The position numbers and the translations under genes are program-made. From contig NZ_AFWT01000004.1 in NCBI RefSeq assembly GCF_000224065.1, forward strand, positions 148,121 to 212,120: DNA of 64,000 nucleotides, read 5' to 3'. The stretch comes from Thiorhodococcus drewsii AZ1. Lineage in GTDB: Bacteria; Pseudomonadota; Gammaproteobacteria; Chromatiales; Chromatiaceae. Below the pieces are notes generated by a model. That model did not search any database. It worked only from the letters and a program-made list of their open reading frames with translations, and was not told the DNA's origin. Positions 47,101 to 56,534 of the stretch are shown here, in pieces (position 1 is the first letter of the stretch; each line of letters begins with the position of its first letter).

Positions 47101-47349
47101 CGGGCGCTCCTTCTCGATGATGGCGGCGAGCGCACGCCAGGTGACCGGCTCGATGTAGGTCGCATCGGCCATCTCGGGATCGGTCATGATCGTGGCCGGA
47201 TTCGAGTTGACCAGAATGACCCGGTATCCCTCCTCCCGCAACGCCTTGCAGGCCTGTGCGCCGGAATAGTCGAACTCGCACGCCTGACCGATGACGATGG
47301 GTCCGGAGCCGATAATGAGAATGCTTTTTATATCAGTACGCTTGGGCAT
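44140..47349 (-). CDS. carB: Carbamoyl-phosphate synthase large subunit
   Basis: A 1069-residue subunit making carbamoyl phosphate from bicarbonate, ammonia and two ATP for arginine and pyrimidine synthesis. It has two homologous ATP-grasp halves (about 1-400 and 553-935), an oligomerisation domain between them, and a C-terminal allosteric MGS-like domain (about 936-1069). Landmarks are [19 protein letters not shown] and the second-half [15 protein letters not shown]. Full length. It lies between carA (56 bases upstream) and greA (113 bases downstream). Confidence 0.97.
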   Translation of the reverse strand: MPKRTDIKSILIIGSGPIVIGQACEFDYSGAQACKALREEGYRVILVNSNPATIMTDPEMADATYIEPVTWRALAAIIEKERPEALLPTMGGQTALNCALDLVREGVLEQFGVELIGASREAIDKAEDRDLFRQAMRKIGLDMPRSAVAHSLEEANQVQASIGFPSIIRPSFTMGGSGGGIAYNQEEFEEICRRGLDLSPTRELLIEESVLGWKEYEMEVVRDRVDNCIIICSIENLDPMGVHTGDSITVAPAQTLTDKEYQIMRNAALAVLREIGVDTGGSNVQFAIDPETGRMIIIEMNPRVSRSSALASKATGFPIAKVAAKLAVGYTLDELRNDITGGTTPASFEPTIDYVVTKIPRFAFEKFPLADARLTTQMKSVGEVMAIGRTFQESLQKALRGLEIDRYGLDEIVDLADPEAKEKIRLEVRQTGAERLFYVADAFRAGMTLDEIHELSRIDPWFLAQIEDLIASEGALRAGGRAGLTVESLRALKRKGFSDRRIAGLLDIKEVELRELRHEWGLHPVYKRVDTCAAEFASSTAYMYSTYEEECESEPSDRRKIMVLGGGPNRIGQGIEFDYCCVHAAFAMRDDGFETIMVNCNPETVSTDYDTSDRLYFEPLTLEDVLEIVAKEKPFGVIVQYGGQTPLKLARSLEAAGVPIIGTTPDSIDLAEDRERFQQLIQELGLRQPPNATARSESEAIERAAAIGYPLVVRPSYVLGGRAMEIVYEEAELNRYMREAVRVSNESPVLLDRFLDDAIEIDVDAICDGHDVLIGGIMEHIEQAGVHSGDSACSLPPYTLPPLIQDRMREQMTKLARALNVVGLMNAQFAVKSDAVFILEVNPRASRTVPFVSKAIGIPLAKVAARCMAGKTLVEQGLTREVRPKHYFVKEAVFPFVKFPGVDSVLGPEMKSTGEVMGVGETFGEAYAKSQEGAGTMLPRKGGRALLSVREADKARLIHVARDLLDFGFTLYATHGTAAAVRAAGLECTGVNKVAEGRPHIVDMIKNNEVGFIVNTTEGAQAIADSAAIRRAALQNKVTYTTTISGAEATCLALKQLDIVSVNRLQDLN

Positions 47350-47405
47350 TGTGTGTCACGCGGTTGTCGAATCACGCCGGTTATCGAAGAGTGGGAAACG
47401 CAGGG

Positions 47406-48560
47406 TCAGACGAGGTTGGCCTTGCGTTCCCGCATCAGATCGATGAAATGGTCGAAGACAGGTGCCACATCATGGGGGCCTGGACTGGCCTCGGGATGCC
47501 CCTGAAAACTAAAGGCCGGGCGCTCGCGGTGATGGATGCCCTGCAGCGATCCATCGAACAGCGAGCGGTGCGTCGCCTCGACCGTCGGCGGCAGGCTGTC
47601 CTCGTCCACCGCGAAACCATGGTTCTGACTGCTGATCATGACGACCCCGGTCTTGAGGTCCTGGACCGGATGGTTGGCGCCGTGATGCCCGAATTTCATC
47701 TTGAGCGTGCGCGCACCGCAGGCGAGCCCCAGCAACTGGTGCCCGAGACAGATCCCGAACATGGGGATGTCGGTCTCCAGCAACTCGCGGATGGCGTCGA
47801 TCGCATAATCGCAGGGTTCCGGATCGCCCGGCCCATTGGACAGGAAGACGCCGTCCGGCTCCAAGGCCAGAACGGTCGCCGCCGGCATATGGGCCGGAAC
47901 CACGGTGACATGACAACCACGCTCGACCAGCATGCGCAGAATATTGCGCTTGATGCCGTAGTCGTAGGCGACGACGTGATAGGGCAACTGGTCGCCAATC
48001 GGTTTCACCGGCTCAGGCAATCCGGTCGAGAGCTGCCACACGCCCTGGGTCCAGCAGTAGGCCTCCTGGGTCGAGGCGTGCTGCGCCAGATCCATGCCCT
48101 TGAGTCCGGGGAAGCCGCGTGCCTCGGCGAGCGCCGCATCCACGTCGATCGTCTCGCCCGCCAGGATGCAACCGTTCTGCGCGCCCTTCTCGCGCAGGAT
48201 GCGCGTCAGACGGCGCGTATCGATATCGGCGATGCCGACGACGTTTTGTCGCTCCAGGTAGACATCCAGCGTCTCCTGCATGCGGAAGTTGCTCGGCAGG
48301 ATGGGCAGGTCGCGGATGATGAGGCCAGCCGCCTGGACGGCACCAGACTCCTCGTCCTCCGGGTTGACGCCGACGTTGCCGATATGGGGATAGGTGAGCG
48401 TGACGAGCTGTCGCAGGTAAGAGGGATCGGTGAGGATCTCCTGATAGCCTGACATCGCTGTATTGAAAACGACTTCACCGACGCGAGTCCCATCGGCGCC
48501 AATCGACGTTCCGTGGAAGACCGAGCCGTCTTCCAGAACCAGAACTGCGGGTTTTCTCAA
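47406..48560 (-). CDS. carA: Carbamoyl-phosphate synthase small subunit
   Basis: A 384-residue glutaminase subunit feeding ammonia to CarB. The N-terminal domain opens with [14 protein letters not shown], and the class I amidotransferase domain holds the nucleophile Cys in [11 protein letters not shown] (near residue 270) and the His/Glu pair in [13 protein letters not shown]. The start is a TTG at 48560, well supported by GGAG seven bases upstream and by the family start. The frame is open far upstream, but that region carries the promoter at 48671-48699. Confidence 0.95.
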   Translation of the reverse strand: MRKPAVLVLEDGSVFHGTSIGADGTRVGEVVFNTAMSGYQEILTDPSYLRQLVTLTYPHIGNVGVNPEDEESGAVQAAGLIIRDLPILPSNFRMQETLDVYLERQNVVGIADIDTRRLTRILREKGAQNGCILAGETIDVDAALAEARGFPGLKGMDLAQHASTQEAYCWTQGVWQLSTGLPEPVKPIGDQLPYHVVAYDYGIKRNILRMLVERGCHVTVVPAHMPAATVLALEPDGVFLSNGPGDPEPCDYAIDAIRELLETDIPMFGICLGHQLLGLACGARTLKMKFGHHGANHPVQDLKTGVVMISSQNHGFAVDEDSLPPTVEATHRSLFDGSLQGIHHRERPAFSFQGHPEASPGPHDVAPVFDHFIDLMRERKANLV

Positions 48561-48670
48561 GGGTATCTCCGAATCCGAGCGAGGGCGTGCGACGGCGGCG
48601 GCGGGAAGCGCGGGCGGCGACATCAGCACGTATAAGGGTTGGGTCACAGGTTGCGCACTGACCCGGGCGA

Positions 48671-48699
48671 ATTCTAAATAAGCGGCGCCATGCTGTCCA
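48671..48699 (-). promoter_or_regulatory. Predicted sigma-70 promoter of carAB
   Basis: On the minus strand TGGACA (48694-48699), a 17-base spacer and TAGAAT (48671-48676), each one base from consensus. Transcription would start near 48664, leaving a leader of about 100 bases before the TTG start of carA. The intergenic space to cnoX is 267 bases. Confidence 0.55.
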
Positions 48700-48827
48700 T
48701 GAGTCGCACCGGCCCAAATGGTCGGCATATACCCACAAACCGGCGGTACCGAGACTTGAATCCATCCGGATGCATGGCTATTTTCGGCCGCTATGTCTCG
48801 TTTCCAAGCTAGTTCGACATCTTTACC

Positions 48828-49691
48828 ATGACCCACTCCCCAAATGTTGTAATCGTTACCGCAGAAAATTTTCAGTCCATCGTCCTCGACGGCTCCTTCG
48901 ACCGTCCAGTGCTGGTCGACTTCTGGGCCGACTGGTGCGCGCCCTGCCGCATGCTCATGCCCATGCTCGCCAAGCTGGCTGACGAATACGACGGCCGCTT
49001 CCTGCTGGCCAAGGTCAACACCGAGGAGGAGCAGGCGCTGGCGGCCCAATTCGGCATCCGCAGTCTGCCGACGGTCCAGCTTTTCCGGGAGGGACGCGCG
49101 GTCGACCAGTTCATGGGCGCCCTACCCGAGCCCCAGATCCGCGAATTCCTCGACCGTCACATCCCGCGCGAGTCCGATGGATTGCTGACTCAGGCGCAGC
49201 GCCTGCTGGCCGCCAGCGACCTCGATGGTGCGCGCAAACTGATCGAGCAGACCAGAACCGAGGATCCCGACAACGTCCGGCTGCCACTGGCCGAACTCCA
49301 GTTGATGGCCGCCGAGGGCGATGTCACGACCGCGCTGGAGTCGATCGACGCACTGCCGATCGAACTCATCAACGACCCCGAAGTCGCCACACTGCGCAGC
49401 CAACTGCGCTTTGCCTCGGCCTTGACCGATGCTCCGCCCGAAAACGCGCTGAAGGACCGACTCCAAACCAACGCCAAGGACAGCGAGGCGCGCTATCTGC
49501 TCGCCGCGTATTGCGTGCTGCGCGGGGATCATGCCAGCGCGCTCGACCTGCTGCTGGAACTCATGAAGCACGACCGCGCCTACGGCGAGGATGCAGGCCG
49601 CAAAGGCATGCTGGCCGTCTTCGATCTGCTCGGCGGCAACGGCGATCTGGTGGCCAACTACCGCGCCAAGATGATGAACGCGCTCTACTGA
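48828..49691 (+). CDS. cnoX: Thioredoxin-TPR chaperedoxin (CnoX/YbbN)
   Basis: A 287-residue protein with an N-terminal thioredoxin fold (about 1-110) and a C-terminal TPR-like helical domain (about 118-285). The redox site [12 protein letters not shown] is complete (Cys37, Cys40), unlike E. coli YbbN, where it is degenerate; it resembles the redox-active Caulobacter type. The family protects unfolded proteins from oxidation and passes them to GroEL or DnaK. It is divergent from carA and convergent with tilS. Confidence 0.92.
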   Translation: MTHSPNVVIVTAENFQSIVLDGSFDRPVLVDFWADWCAPCRMLMPMLAKLADEYDGRFLLAKVNTEEEQALAAQFGIRSLPTVQLFREGRAVDQFMGALPEPQIREFLDRHIPRESDGLLTQAQRLLAASDLDGARKLIEQTRTEDPDNVRLPLAELQLMAAEGDVTTALESIDALPIELINDPEVATLRSQLRFASALTDAPPENALKDRLQTNAKDSEARYLLAAYCVLRGDHASALDLLLELMKHDRAYGEDAGRKGMLAVFDLLGGNGDLVANYRAKMMNALY

Positions 49692-49790
49692 CCGAGCGTC
49701 GGATCGTGGCGGCCCGAATTGGTCGCCGGGAGGCTCCGAGCCGGGTGACGACTGCCGGGGGACGCCGTCAATCCATCCCTGGAGGCTTGA

Positions 49791-49810
49791 CGACAGCATC
49801 CCTGCTGTCG
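49791..49810. repeat. Small intergenic hairpin between cnoX and tilS
   Basis: CGACAGC/GCTGTCG stem of 7 bp with a six-base loop in the 163-base convergent gap. It may serve as a two-way terminator although T-runs are lacking. The rest of the gap shows nothing recognisable. Confidence 0.35.
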
Positions 49811-49854
49811 ACACCCCCGCCAGCCGTCCCTCTCCACCTGGCATCGGGGATACC

Positions 49855-51201
49855 CTACGCCCCCGGCAGCCAGCCCTCCCAGGGATGTCCGATCCAACGC
49901 ACCTGTCCGCCCAGGGGCGCACCCTCGACAGTCTGACAGACACCGAGTCCGGCGACCGCGACCAGGGTCTCGCCATCGAAGACCAGCGGCACATAGGAAC
50001 GCAACCACGCTGGAAGACCAATCTCCTGAAACAGCGCCTTCAGCGTCCGGCTTGGCCGACCGGCGGCTCGACGACAGCTCGACGCAGCCCGGCCGAATCT
50101 GACCTCCAGGTTGCGAGGCGTCCGACCTCCCGCCACCGGCTGCCACTCCAGCCGACCGAGCGGCTCGGGCAGATCGAGTGACGCCGCACCCGAGCCAATC
50201 GACCACGAGAGGACCTGGCGCGACGCAGGAAGCTGCGGCAGAGGATCTAGAGCGAACAGGTCGTCGCGATAGCGCCTGATCTCGCACCCCGACCAAGCCA
50301 CCTGCGGATTCGCATCGGGACGCGCAACCAGCACCTCGTCGAGGATGCGCGCGAGATGGCGGCTGTCCGGCGGACGAAATCCGCGCAGCCGCAACCAGCG
50401 GCGCAGCAGATTAGCGGACTGGGCTCGATCGAGCCCCATCAACCCCCGCACGGAGAGCGTTCCGGGACGTTGACCACTCAGCTCGGCGAGCGTCCGGTCC
50501 GCCAGCGTATCGAGCAGGTCCGCCGCCTCGGCGCAATGACCGGCGCTACGCGCCAGGGTCGCCGAGCAGGACGGCCAGCGCGCATGCAGCAGCGGCAGCA
50601 CCTCATGACGCAGATAGTTGCGATCGAACGTCCGGGCCGCGTTGCTCGGATCCTCGATCCACTCAAGTCCGCGCGACGCGGCAAAGTCGACCAAGGCCGA
50701 GCGCGGCAGGTCGAGCAGCGGACGCACCAGACGACCGGCGCCGAACGGCATGCAGCGCGGCATGGCCGCCAACCCCTGGACGCCGCTACCGCGCAGCAGC
50801 GCCAACAGCAGGGTTTCGGCCTGATCGTCCCGATGATGGGCGGTGAGCAGCAGATCGCCGGAGCCAAGCAAATCGACGAAAGCGCCATAACGCGCCTCGC
50901 GCGCCAGCGCCTCCAGGCTCTCGCCGCGCATGGGCACGAGCCGGAATCGCCGGACCTCGCAGGTCACGCCCAGCTCAACGCAACGCGCCCGACAGCGATC
51001 GGCCCAGCGCCCGGACTCCGGATGCAGCCCGTGATCGACATGAACGGCGACGAGTTCACCCGCAAGCCGATCACGCGCCTCGCTCAAGGCACATAAGAGC
51101 ACCTCGGAGTCCAGACCGCCGCTGTAGGCGACCCAATACCGCGAGACCGGTGCCAGATCGGCAAGCGAGGCGGCAAGACGCGCGGGATCGAGCTGGGACA
51201 T
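49855..51201 (-). CDS. tilS: tRNA(Ile)-lysidine synthetase
   Basis: A 448-residue ATP-dependent enzyme that converts the wobble cytidine of tRNA-Ile(CAU) to lysidine. The PP-loop YSGGLDSEVLL (Ser27-Ser32) is intact. The LTAHHRDDQAETLLLALLRGSG motif follows near residue 120, and TilS substrate-binding and C-terminal domains complete the E. coli-like long form. It lies downstream of accA on the same strand (105-base gap), as in many gammaproteobacteria. Confidence 0.95.
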   Translation of the reverse strand: MSQLDPARLAASLADLAPVSRYWVAYSGGLDSEVLLCALSEARDRLAGELVAVHVDHGLHPESGRWADRCRARCVELGVTCEVRRFRLVPMRGESLEALAREARYGAFVDLLGSGDLLLTAHHRDDQAETLLLALLRGSGVQGLAAMPRCMPFGAGRLVRPLLDLPRSALVDFAASRGLEWIEDPSNAARTFDRNYLRHEVLPLLHARWPSCSATLARSAGHCAEAADLLDTLADRTLAELSGQRPGTLSVRGLMGLDRAQSANLLRRWLRLRGFRPPDSRHLARILDEVLVARPDANPQVAWSGCEIRRYRDDLFALDPLPQLPASRQVLSWSIGSGAASLDLPEPLGRLEWQPVAGGRTPRNLEVRFGRAASSCRRAAGRPSRTLKALFQEIGLPAWLRSYVPLVFDGETLVAVAGLGVCQTVEGAPLGGQVRWIGHPWEGWLPGA

Positions 51202-51306
51202 GCCGGTCTCGGGATGAGATCAGAAACATCCGCCCCGATCCAGAGGATGGCGGCGGATCGAATGCATCGAGCCAGCCGGGCGCAAAAGAGCCGCCCGACC
51301 GATCGA

Positions 51307-52266
51307 TCAGCCCTCCTTGAAGCGCCCACTCCCCATCAGACGCTTGTAGCGGGCGGCGATCAAATCGTCCAGCGAAACGCTACCGAGTGCGTCCAGCTGC
51401 GCGAGCAGGGCCGTCTTCAGATTCTTGGCGGTCAGGTCGGGATCGCGGTGGGCGCCGCCCGACGGTTCCTTCACGACCTCATCGACCAAGCCCTGGTCCA
51501 GCAGCTTGTCGGAGGTGATCGCCATGGCTTCGGCCGCAAGCTGGGCCTTGTCCGCGCTCTTCCAGAGAATGGAGGCGCAGCCCTCGGGCGAGATGACCGA
51601 ATAGGTGCTGAACTGCAGCATGCCCACCCAGTCACCGACACCGATGGCCAGCGCGCCGCCCGATCCGCCCTCACCCACCACAGTGCAGAGGATAGGGGTA
51701 CGCAGACGCGACATCTCACGCAGATTACGGGCGATGGCCTCGCTCTGACCGCGCTCCTCGGCGCCGACGCCCGGATAGGCGCCGGGGGTGTCGATGAAGG
51801 TCAGGATGGGCAGACCGAAGCGCTCGGCCATCTCCATCAGACGCAGGGCCTTGCGATAGCCCTCGGGTCGAGGCATGCCGAAGTTGCGCTGGATCTTCTC
51901 CTTGGTATCGCGCCCCTTCTGATGACCGATCACCATGACCGGGCGACCGTCGATGCGGGCCAGACCGCCAACAATAGCGCGATCGTCGGCATAGGCGCGG
52001 TCGCCGTGAAGCTCATGGAATTCGTCGAAGATGCGGCGGATGTAGTCGAGCAGATAGGGACGCTGCGGATGACGCGACAACTGGGAGATCTGCCAGGGCG
52101 TCAGCGAAGAGAAGATGGATTCGGTCAGCGCCACACATTTGGACTGCAGACGCTCGATCTCCTCTTGGATGTTGAGCTCGTTATCATGACCGACCAGACG
52201 CAGCTCTTCGATCTTCGCCTCGAGCTCCGCGATGGGTTGTTCAAAATCGAGAAAATTTAGGTCCAT
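51307..52266 (-). CDS. accA: Acetyl-CoA carboxylase carboxyltransferase alpha subunit
   Basis: A 319-residue subunit that, with AccD, transfers the carboxyl group from biotin to acetyl-CoA, giving malonyl-CoA for fatty acid synthesis. It has an N-terminal helical part ([17 protein letters not shown]), then the crotonase-like core with [22 protein letters not shown] and [12 protein letters not shown]. Full length and no anomalies. It precedes tilS in the same direction. Confidence 0.96.
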   Translation of the reverse strand: MDLNFLDFEQPIAELEAKIEELRLVGHDNELNIQEEIERLQSKCVALTESIFSSLTPWQISQLSRHPQRPYLLDYIRRIFDEFHELHGDRAYADDRAIVGGLARIDGRPVMVIGHQKGRDTKEKIQRNFGMPRPEGYRKALRLMEMAERFGLPILTFIDTPGAYPGVGAEERGQSEAIARNLREMSRLRTPILCTVVGEGGSGGALAIGVGDWVGMLQFSTYSVISPEGCASILWKSADKAQLAAEAMAITSDKLLDQGLVDEVVKEPSGGAHRDPDLTAKNLKTALLAQLDALGSVSLDDLIAARYKRLMGSGRFKEG

Positions 52267-52393
52267 AGCCCCAGATCGTTGTCGTTGTCATTCGGCGACG
52301 CGCCAATCTAGCGCAGCCGGGCTCGCGAGTACAGCACACCCGAATCGCGAACCCAAGCCCAAGCGAAACCGGAGCGAAATCCGAGCAATGCCC

Positions 52394-53158
52394 TCAGCCG
52401 AGTGGAATCAGATCCCGCAGACGCGAGAACCAGTCTCCGAACACGAGCCTGACCGCCGAAACCTGCTCCCGCACACCCTCGGCCAAGCGGTCGAACTGGG
52501 CGCTGTCGAGATCCAGCCGATCCATCCAGCTATGGGCATCCGGCGCCATCCAGGCCAAAGCGACACACACGGCCAGCATGGACAGGCTGCTCCAGTGATC
52601 GTCGAAGCTGAAGGGCTTGAGGGCCGTCCCGAAGGAACGCTTCAGTCGGCTGTTGAAGAGATCGACGCTGAAGAGCTCATCGAGACAGAGATGGGTGAAA
52701 TAACCGATGCCGACCATCAGTCCGGCGGTCCAGGCCGACTCGGGCGGCTGGTCCCACATCCAATAGGCGATATTGGTCGCCGCCAGAGAGGTCGCGGCGA
52801 TACCCAACCAGGAATGCCAGACACCCCGATGGACCGTGAAGCGGGTGAAAATCTCGAAGAACCCATAGCGCACGCACAGAAAGACCCCGACCCAAATGAG
52901 GGTCAGTTCAAGCGGCTGGAAGCGATCCGTCAGCGGTAACGTCATGGCGAACGCCAAACCGGCACCCAGCACACTGAAGAGTCCGTTGACCGGTTTGGAG
53001 GTGTCCGAGTCGATGTCCGGCAGCAGACTGCCGATCACACCCAGGGCGAACAGCGCCAGGGTATCGCTTCCCGGCACCAGACCGGCCACGTGAAGACCCA
53101 GCGTCGCCCCCGCGCTCGCGAGGATGCCTACATTGAGATGCGTCTGAAAGTTGGCCAT
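52394..53158 (-). CDS. DUF457/YdjM-like membrane-bound metal-dependent hydrolase
   Basis: A 254-residue membrane protein opening with MANFQTHLNVG. It has an early His (TH near 6), GSLLPDIDSDTSKP (about 50-63), HRGVWHSWLG (about 108-117) and GYFTHLCLDELF, the His/Asp set of the LexA-regulated YdjM/DUF457 family. About five hydrophobic segments are visible. The activity is unproven. The start at 53158 fits the family; the long upstream open frame overlaps the divergent nitrilase gene and is not used. Confidence 0.85.
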   Translation of the reverse strand: MANFQTHLNVGILASAGATLGLHVAGLVPGSDTLALFALGVIGSLLPDIDSDTSKPVNGLFSVLGAGLAFAMTLPLTDRFQPLELTLIWVGVFLCVRYGFFEIFTRFTVHRGVWHSWLGIAATSLAATNIAYWMWDQPPESAWTAGLMVGIGYFTHLCLDELFSVDLFNSRLKRSFGTALKPFSFDDHWSSLSMLAVCVALAWMAPDAHSWMDRLDLDSAQFDRLAEGVREQVSAVRLVFGDWFSRLRDLIPLG

Positions 53159-53285
53159 GTATGCAAGAATTCGGTTTCGATGACGACGCCCGATCGTGCC
53201 ATTCGGGCACATCGCCAGCCATGGGGCTCGAATTGGAAAGGTAACATAGGATAATGGCCGCCCGATCGTTACCCTGAGGTTCAGC

Positions 53286-54176
53286 ATGCCCAGCTCATCA
53301 TTGACTCTCGCGCTCGTCCAGCAGTCGGACCAGGGAAGCCCGAAGGCCAACCTGGACGACTGCGAGGCCGCCATCCGTGCCGCCTCCATTCGCGGAGCCA
53401 ATCTGGTTCTGCTACAGGAGCTGCACAACGGACCCTATTTCTGTCAGACCGAGGACCCCGACCTCTTCGACATGGCCGAGCCCATCCCCGGCCCGACCAC
53501 GGAGCGGCTCAGCGCCCTGGCCCGCGAACTGGAACTGGTGATCGTCGGCTCGCTGTTCGAGCGCCGCGCCGCCGGTCTCTACCACAACACGGCCGTGGTC
53601 ATCGACACCGACGGATCGCTCGCCGGCATCTATCGCAAGATGCACGTCCCCGACGCACCTGGCTATTACGAGAAGTTCTACTTCACCCCCGGCGATCTCG
53701 ACTTCAATCCGGTCGACACCGCCGTCGGTCGGCTTGGCATCTTGATCGGCTGGGACCAGTGGTTCCCCGAGGCGGCGCGATCCCTAGCCCTCGCCGGGGC
53801 GCAGATCCTGCTCTATCCCAGCGTAATCGGCTGGAATCCGAGCGATGCGTCCGAGGAACAGGCGCGTCAGCTCGACGCCTGGATGACGATCCAGCGCGGA
53901 CACGCGATTGCCAACGGCCTTCACCTCGCCGCCTGCAACCGGGTCGGATTCGAGCCAGCCTCGGGCGAGGCGACGTCGGGCACGCGCTTTTGGGGCAACT
54001 CGTTCGTTTGCGGGACCCAGGGCGAGATTCTGGCCCAAGCCGACGATCAGTCGCCGAAGCTGCTGGTCACCGAGATCGACCTCGACCGCACCGAGCAGAC
54101 TCGACGCATCCAGCCCTTCCTGCGCGACCGCCGAGTCGACGCCTATGACGACCTGACCCTGCGTTACCGCGACTGA
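53286..54176 (+). CDS. Nitrilase-superfamily protein (AguB-like), catalytic Cys replaced
   Basis: A 296-residue protein closely like N-carbamoylputrescine amidase, an enzyme of agmatine-to-putrescine conversion. Of the Glu-Lys-Cys triad, Glu45 (LLQELHNGPYF) and Lys118 (YRKMHVPD) are present, but the nucleophile position in the family's CWDQWFPE motif reads GWDQWFPE: Gly155, codon GGC at 53748-53750. A single base change from TGC would explain it. All flanking residues, including YPSVIGWNP and NRVGFE, are kept. The protein is therefore probably inactive as an amidase, or a moonlighting or regulatory relative. It is divergent from the DUF457 gene and upstream of the TrpD-like gene. Confidence 0.85.
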   Translation: MPSSSLTLALVQQSDQGSPKANLDDCEAAIRAASIRGANLVLLQELHNGPYFCQTEDPDLFDMAEPIPGPTTERLSALARELELVIVGSLFERRAAGLYHNTAVVIDTDGSLAGIYRKMHVPDAPGYYEKFYFTPGDLDFNPVDTAVGRLGILIGWDQWFPEAARSLALAGAQILLYPSVIGWNPSDASEEQARQLDAWMTIQRGHAIANGLHLAACNRVGFEPASGEATSGTRFWGNSFVCGTQGEILAQADDQSPKLLVTEIDLDRTEQTRRIQPFLRDRRVDAYDDLTLRYRD

Positions 54177-54286
54177 ACGCCAGACCCGAATCAAAAGAAG
54201 CGAACGACAGGATTGATCGAACGGATCCGTGCGGATGGAAATGTCCGCGCGGGCCATGCCCCGAGACTTCTGCTGGAGGACACACG

Positions 54287-55408
54287 ATGAACAACACCAC
54301 GACCACGCCGGACGACGCCAAACTGCAGATGCGATCCATCATCCAGCGCATCGCTACCGGCCCCGAACTCTCCAAGAACATCTCGACCGAGGAGGCCTGC
54401 GCCGGAATGCGGGCCATCCTCGACAACAAGGCGGATCCGGTTCAGGCCGGAATCTTCTTCATCGCACTGCGCATGAAGCGCGAGAGCGACGAGGAGTTCA
54501 AGGGCATCCTGGATGCCATCCGCGAGGCGACCGGCCACGTGGTGGCTCAAGTCGACGACGTCGTCGACATCGCCGACCCCTACGACGGCTACAACCGCTG
54601 TCTGCCGGCATCGCCCTTTCTACTGCCGGTGCTCGCCGAATGCGGGGTACCGGCCATCAGCCATGGCGCCCATGCCGTCGGCCCCAAATTCGGCGTCACC
54701 CATCGCCATATCCTCGACGCCGCCGGAGTGCCTGTCGATCTGAGTCCGGTCGAAGCCGCCGACCGGCTGTCCGATCCCGCGCTGGGCTGGAGCTATGTCG
54801 ACCAGCGGTCCTTCTGCGCGCCGCTGCACAATCTGGTCGATTTGCGCGCCGCTATGGTCAAGCGTCAGGCGATCACCACGGTCGAGGTAATGGCTCGCCC
54901 CATCCACGGGCGCAAACACACCCATTTGGTGACCGGCTACGTCCACAAGCCCTATCCGCGCATCTACGCCCTGCTCGCCCGTCATGCCGGCTTCGACTCG
55001 GCACTGATGATCCGCGGCAGCGAAGGCGGCGTCATCCCCTCGCTACGCCAAAAGGGAACCTGCGTCAGCTATCACAACCTAGGCGAGGAGCAACCCTTCG
55101 AGATCGACCCCATCGAACTGGGTATCGATCAGTCGCTGAAGGCCGTGCCGCTTCCGGAGGATCTCCCCCAAACCTCCCGACCGGGCGACGAGATTGCCGT
55201 CGCGGTCGACATCCAGGCCACCGCCATCGCCGCAGCCAAGGCCGGCGTCGCCGCATTGGAAGGCGCCAAAGGTCCGACTTACGACAGCCTGGTCTTCACC
55301 GGGGCGATCATCCTCCATCATCTGGAACGCGCGGCATCGCTCGCCGAGGCGGCTGACCGCATCCGAACCGTGCTGGATTCGGGTAAGGCCGCGCGGAGGA
55401 TGGGCTGA
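54287..55408 (+). CDS. TrpD-like phosphoribosyltransferase family protein
   Basis: A 373-residue protein of the anthranilate phosphoribosyltransferase/thymidine phosphorylase fold: a helical N-terminal domain (about 10-80) and an alpha/beta C-terminal domain. The usual GTGGD loop reads DPYDGYNR and the KHGNR motif reads SHGAHAVGPKFG, so PRPP binding as in true TrpD is unlikely. It resembles the YbiB/TrpD2 group of unknown or nucleic-acid-binding function. It precedes a Rieske ferredoxin gene by one base, so they are coupled. Confidence 0.78.
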   Translation: MNNTTTTPDDAKLQMRSIIQRIATGPELSKNISTEEACAGMRAILDNKADPVQAGIFFIALRMKRESDEEFKGILDAIREATGHVVAQVDDVVDIADPYDGYNRCLPASPFLLPVLAECGVPAISHGAHAVGPKFGVTHRHILDAAGVPVDLSPVEAADRLSDPALGWSYVDQRSFCAPLHNLVDLRAAMVKRQAITTVEVMARPIHGRKHTHLVTGYVHKPYPRIYALLARHAGFDSALMIRGSEGGVIPSLRQKGTCVSYHNLGEEQPFEIDPIELGIDQSLKAVPLPEDLPQTSRPGDEIAVAVDIQATAIAAAKAGVAALEGAKGPTYDSLVFTGAIILHHLERAASLAEAADRIRTVLDSGKAARRMG

Positions 55409-55409
55409 G

Positions 55410-55754
55410 ATGGACGCGCCCTATATCGCCGTTGCCCGAACGGATGCGATTCCGCCCGGCACCTTCGTCAAGGTCCTGATCGAGAACCGCCCCTACATCG
55501 TCGCCAATACCGACGGACACTATTACGCGGTCGAGGACAATTGCAGCCACGAGGACTATCCGCTCTCGTTCGGCTGTCTCGATGGGGATCGAATCAAGTG
55601 TTCGCTGCACGGAAGCCGCTTCAGCTTGGACACGGGCGAGCCGCTGGATGAACCGGCCGAGGATCCCATCGCGACCTATCGACTGCGCGTCGAAAACGGA
55701 CAGATCTGGATCGACCCAAGCAGCCCGGCCAACCGAGCCGCACCGCGCGAGTAG
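55410..55754 (+). CDS. Rieske-type [2Fe-2S] ferredoxin (NirD-like)
   Basis: A 114-residue single Rieske domain. Cluster ligands are Cys45-x-His47 (NCSHEDYPL) and Cys64-x2-His67 (KCSLHGSRF). It is a soluble small ferredoxin such as those serving dioxygenases or NirD. The TrpD-like gene ends one base before its ATG, the only functional hint. No oxygenase or nitrite reductase is nearby. Confidence 0.88.
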   Translation: MDAPYIAVARTDAIPPGTFVKVLIENRPYIVANTDGHYYAVEDNCSHEDYPLSFGCLDGDRIKCSLHGSRFSLDTGEPLDEPAEDPIATYRLRVENGQIWIDPSSPANRAAPRE

Positions 55755-55776
55755 CCCGAGCCTCGACGTCGCCGGT

Positions 55777-56532
55777 TCAACGCCGGCGGCCAGGCCTCGG
55801 AGACACCTCATCCAAATCGTCTTGGATCGTGAAACTGGGCCCGTCCTCGATATCCTCCCGCCCCAGGATGAGCGGATCCCGGCGTTTTGAGACGCCGACC
55901 TCCGGTTCTCGACGCCTGGGTGACTCAGGCGCGCGCGCGGGGCGCGCGCCGCGCTCTTCGCCGAGAATCGACTTCGACAGCCCCTGCAGCATCGCTTCCG
56001 CCTCGGCATGCGGCAGGACAGCGTCCCTCTCGCTCGCCTTGCGATGCTGCATCACGTCCGAAACGATCGCAGCAACCTCATCGAGCGCATAGGCGTCGCG
56101 CTCGCGGATACGCACGAAGGGCAGACCGGCCGCCGCGCAGATGCGGTCCAGGATGTCCTTCGGCGGCGGCTTTCCGCGACGCGAGCGCGGGGCCAGATTC
56201 ACCGCACAGACGATTGCCGAGGTATCGGCGGCGCAGACGAGAAAATCGAACCGCCGCTCACCGAGACGCTGATAGGCGCGCTCCTGATCGTCACGCGACA
56301 GACGCCCGCGCAGCCCCACCACGTCGGCCACCCGCACCTTGGCGCAGACCCGGTAATCCGTCCCAAGCGCACGCTCCAGCACCGACACGAAGGCCCGTTG
56401 CTCGGGCGTGAAGAACGTCCGATCCGCCACGTAGGGCAACGCGAACTGCCGTTTCAGGGATTTCCTCAGGCTCAACAGCATGGAGAGCACCAGGATGGCT
56501 GCGACCCCGAGCAGGAAATAGAAATACCCCAT
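55777..56532 (-). CDS. DUF2726-domain membrane protein
   Basis: A 251-residue protein with one N-terminal membrane helix (about 2-20), a DUF2726 domain (about 35-165; YRVCAKVRVADVVG, RRFDFLVCAADTSAIVCAV) distantly like nuclease or DNA-binding folds, and a charged Arg/Asp-rich tail. The function is unknown. Its start lies two bases past the stop of the preceding small membrane-protein gene, so the two form an operon. Confidence 0.72.
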   Translation of the reverse strand: MGYFYFLLGVAAILVLSMLLSLRKSLKRQFALPYVADRTFFTPEQRAFVSVLERALGTDYRVCAKVRVADVVGLRGRLSRDDQERAYQRLGERRFDFLVCAADTSAIVCAVNLAPRSRRGKPPPKDILDRICAAAGLPFVRIRERDAYALDEVAAIVSDVMQHRKASERDAVLPHAEAEAMLQGLSKSILGEERGARPARAPESPRRREPEVGVSKRRDPLILGREDIEDGPSFTIQDDLDEVSPRPGRRR

Positions 56533-56534
56533 CG

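Noticed and set aside
44989..47505. Open frame of 838 codons opposite carB
   Set aside because: Antisense to a highly conserved gene; low-complexity His/Asp/Leu-rich translation and no family match.
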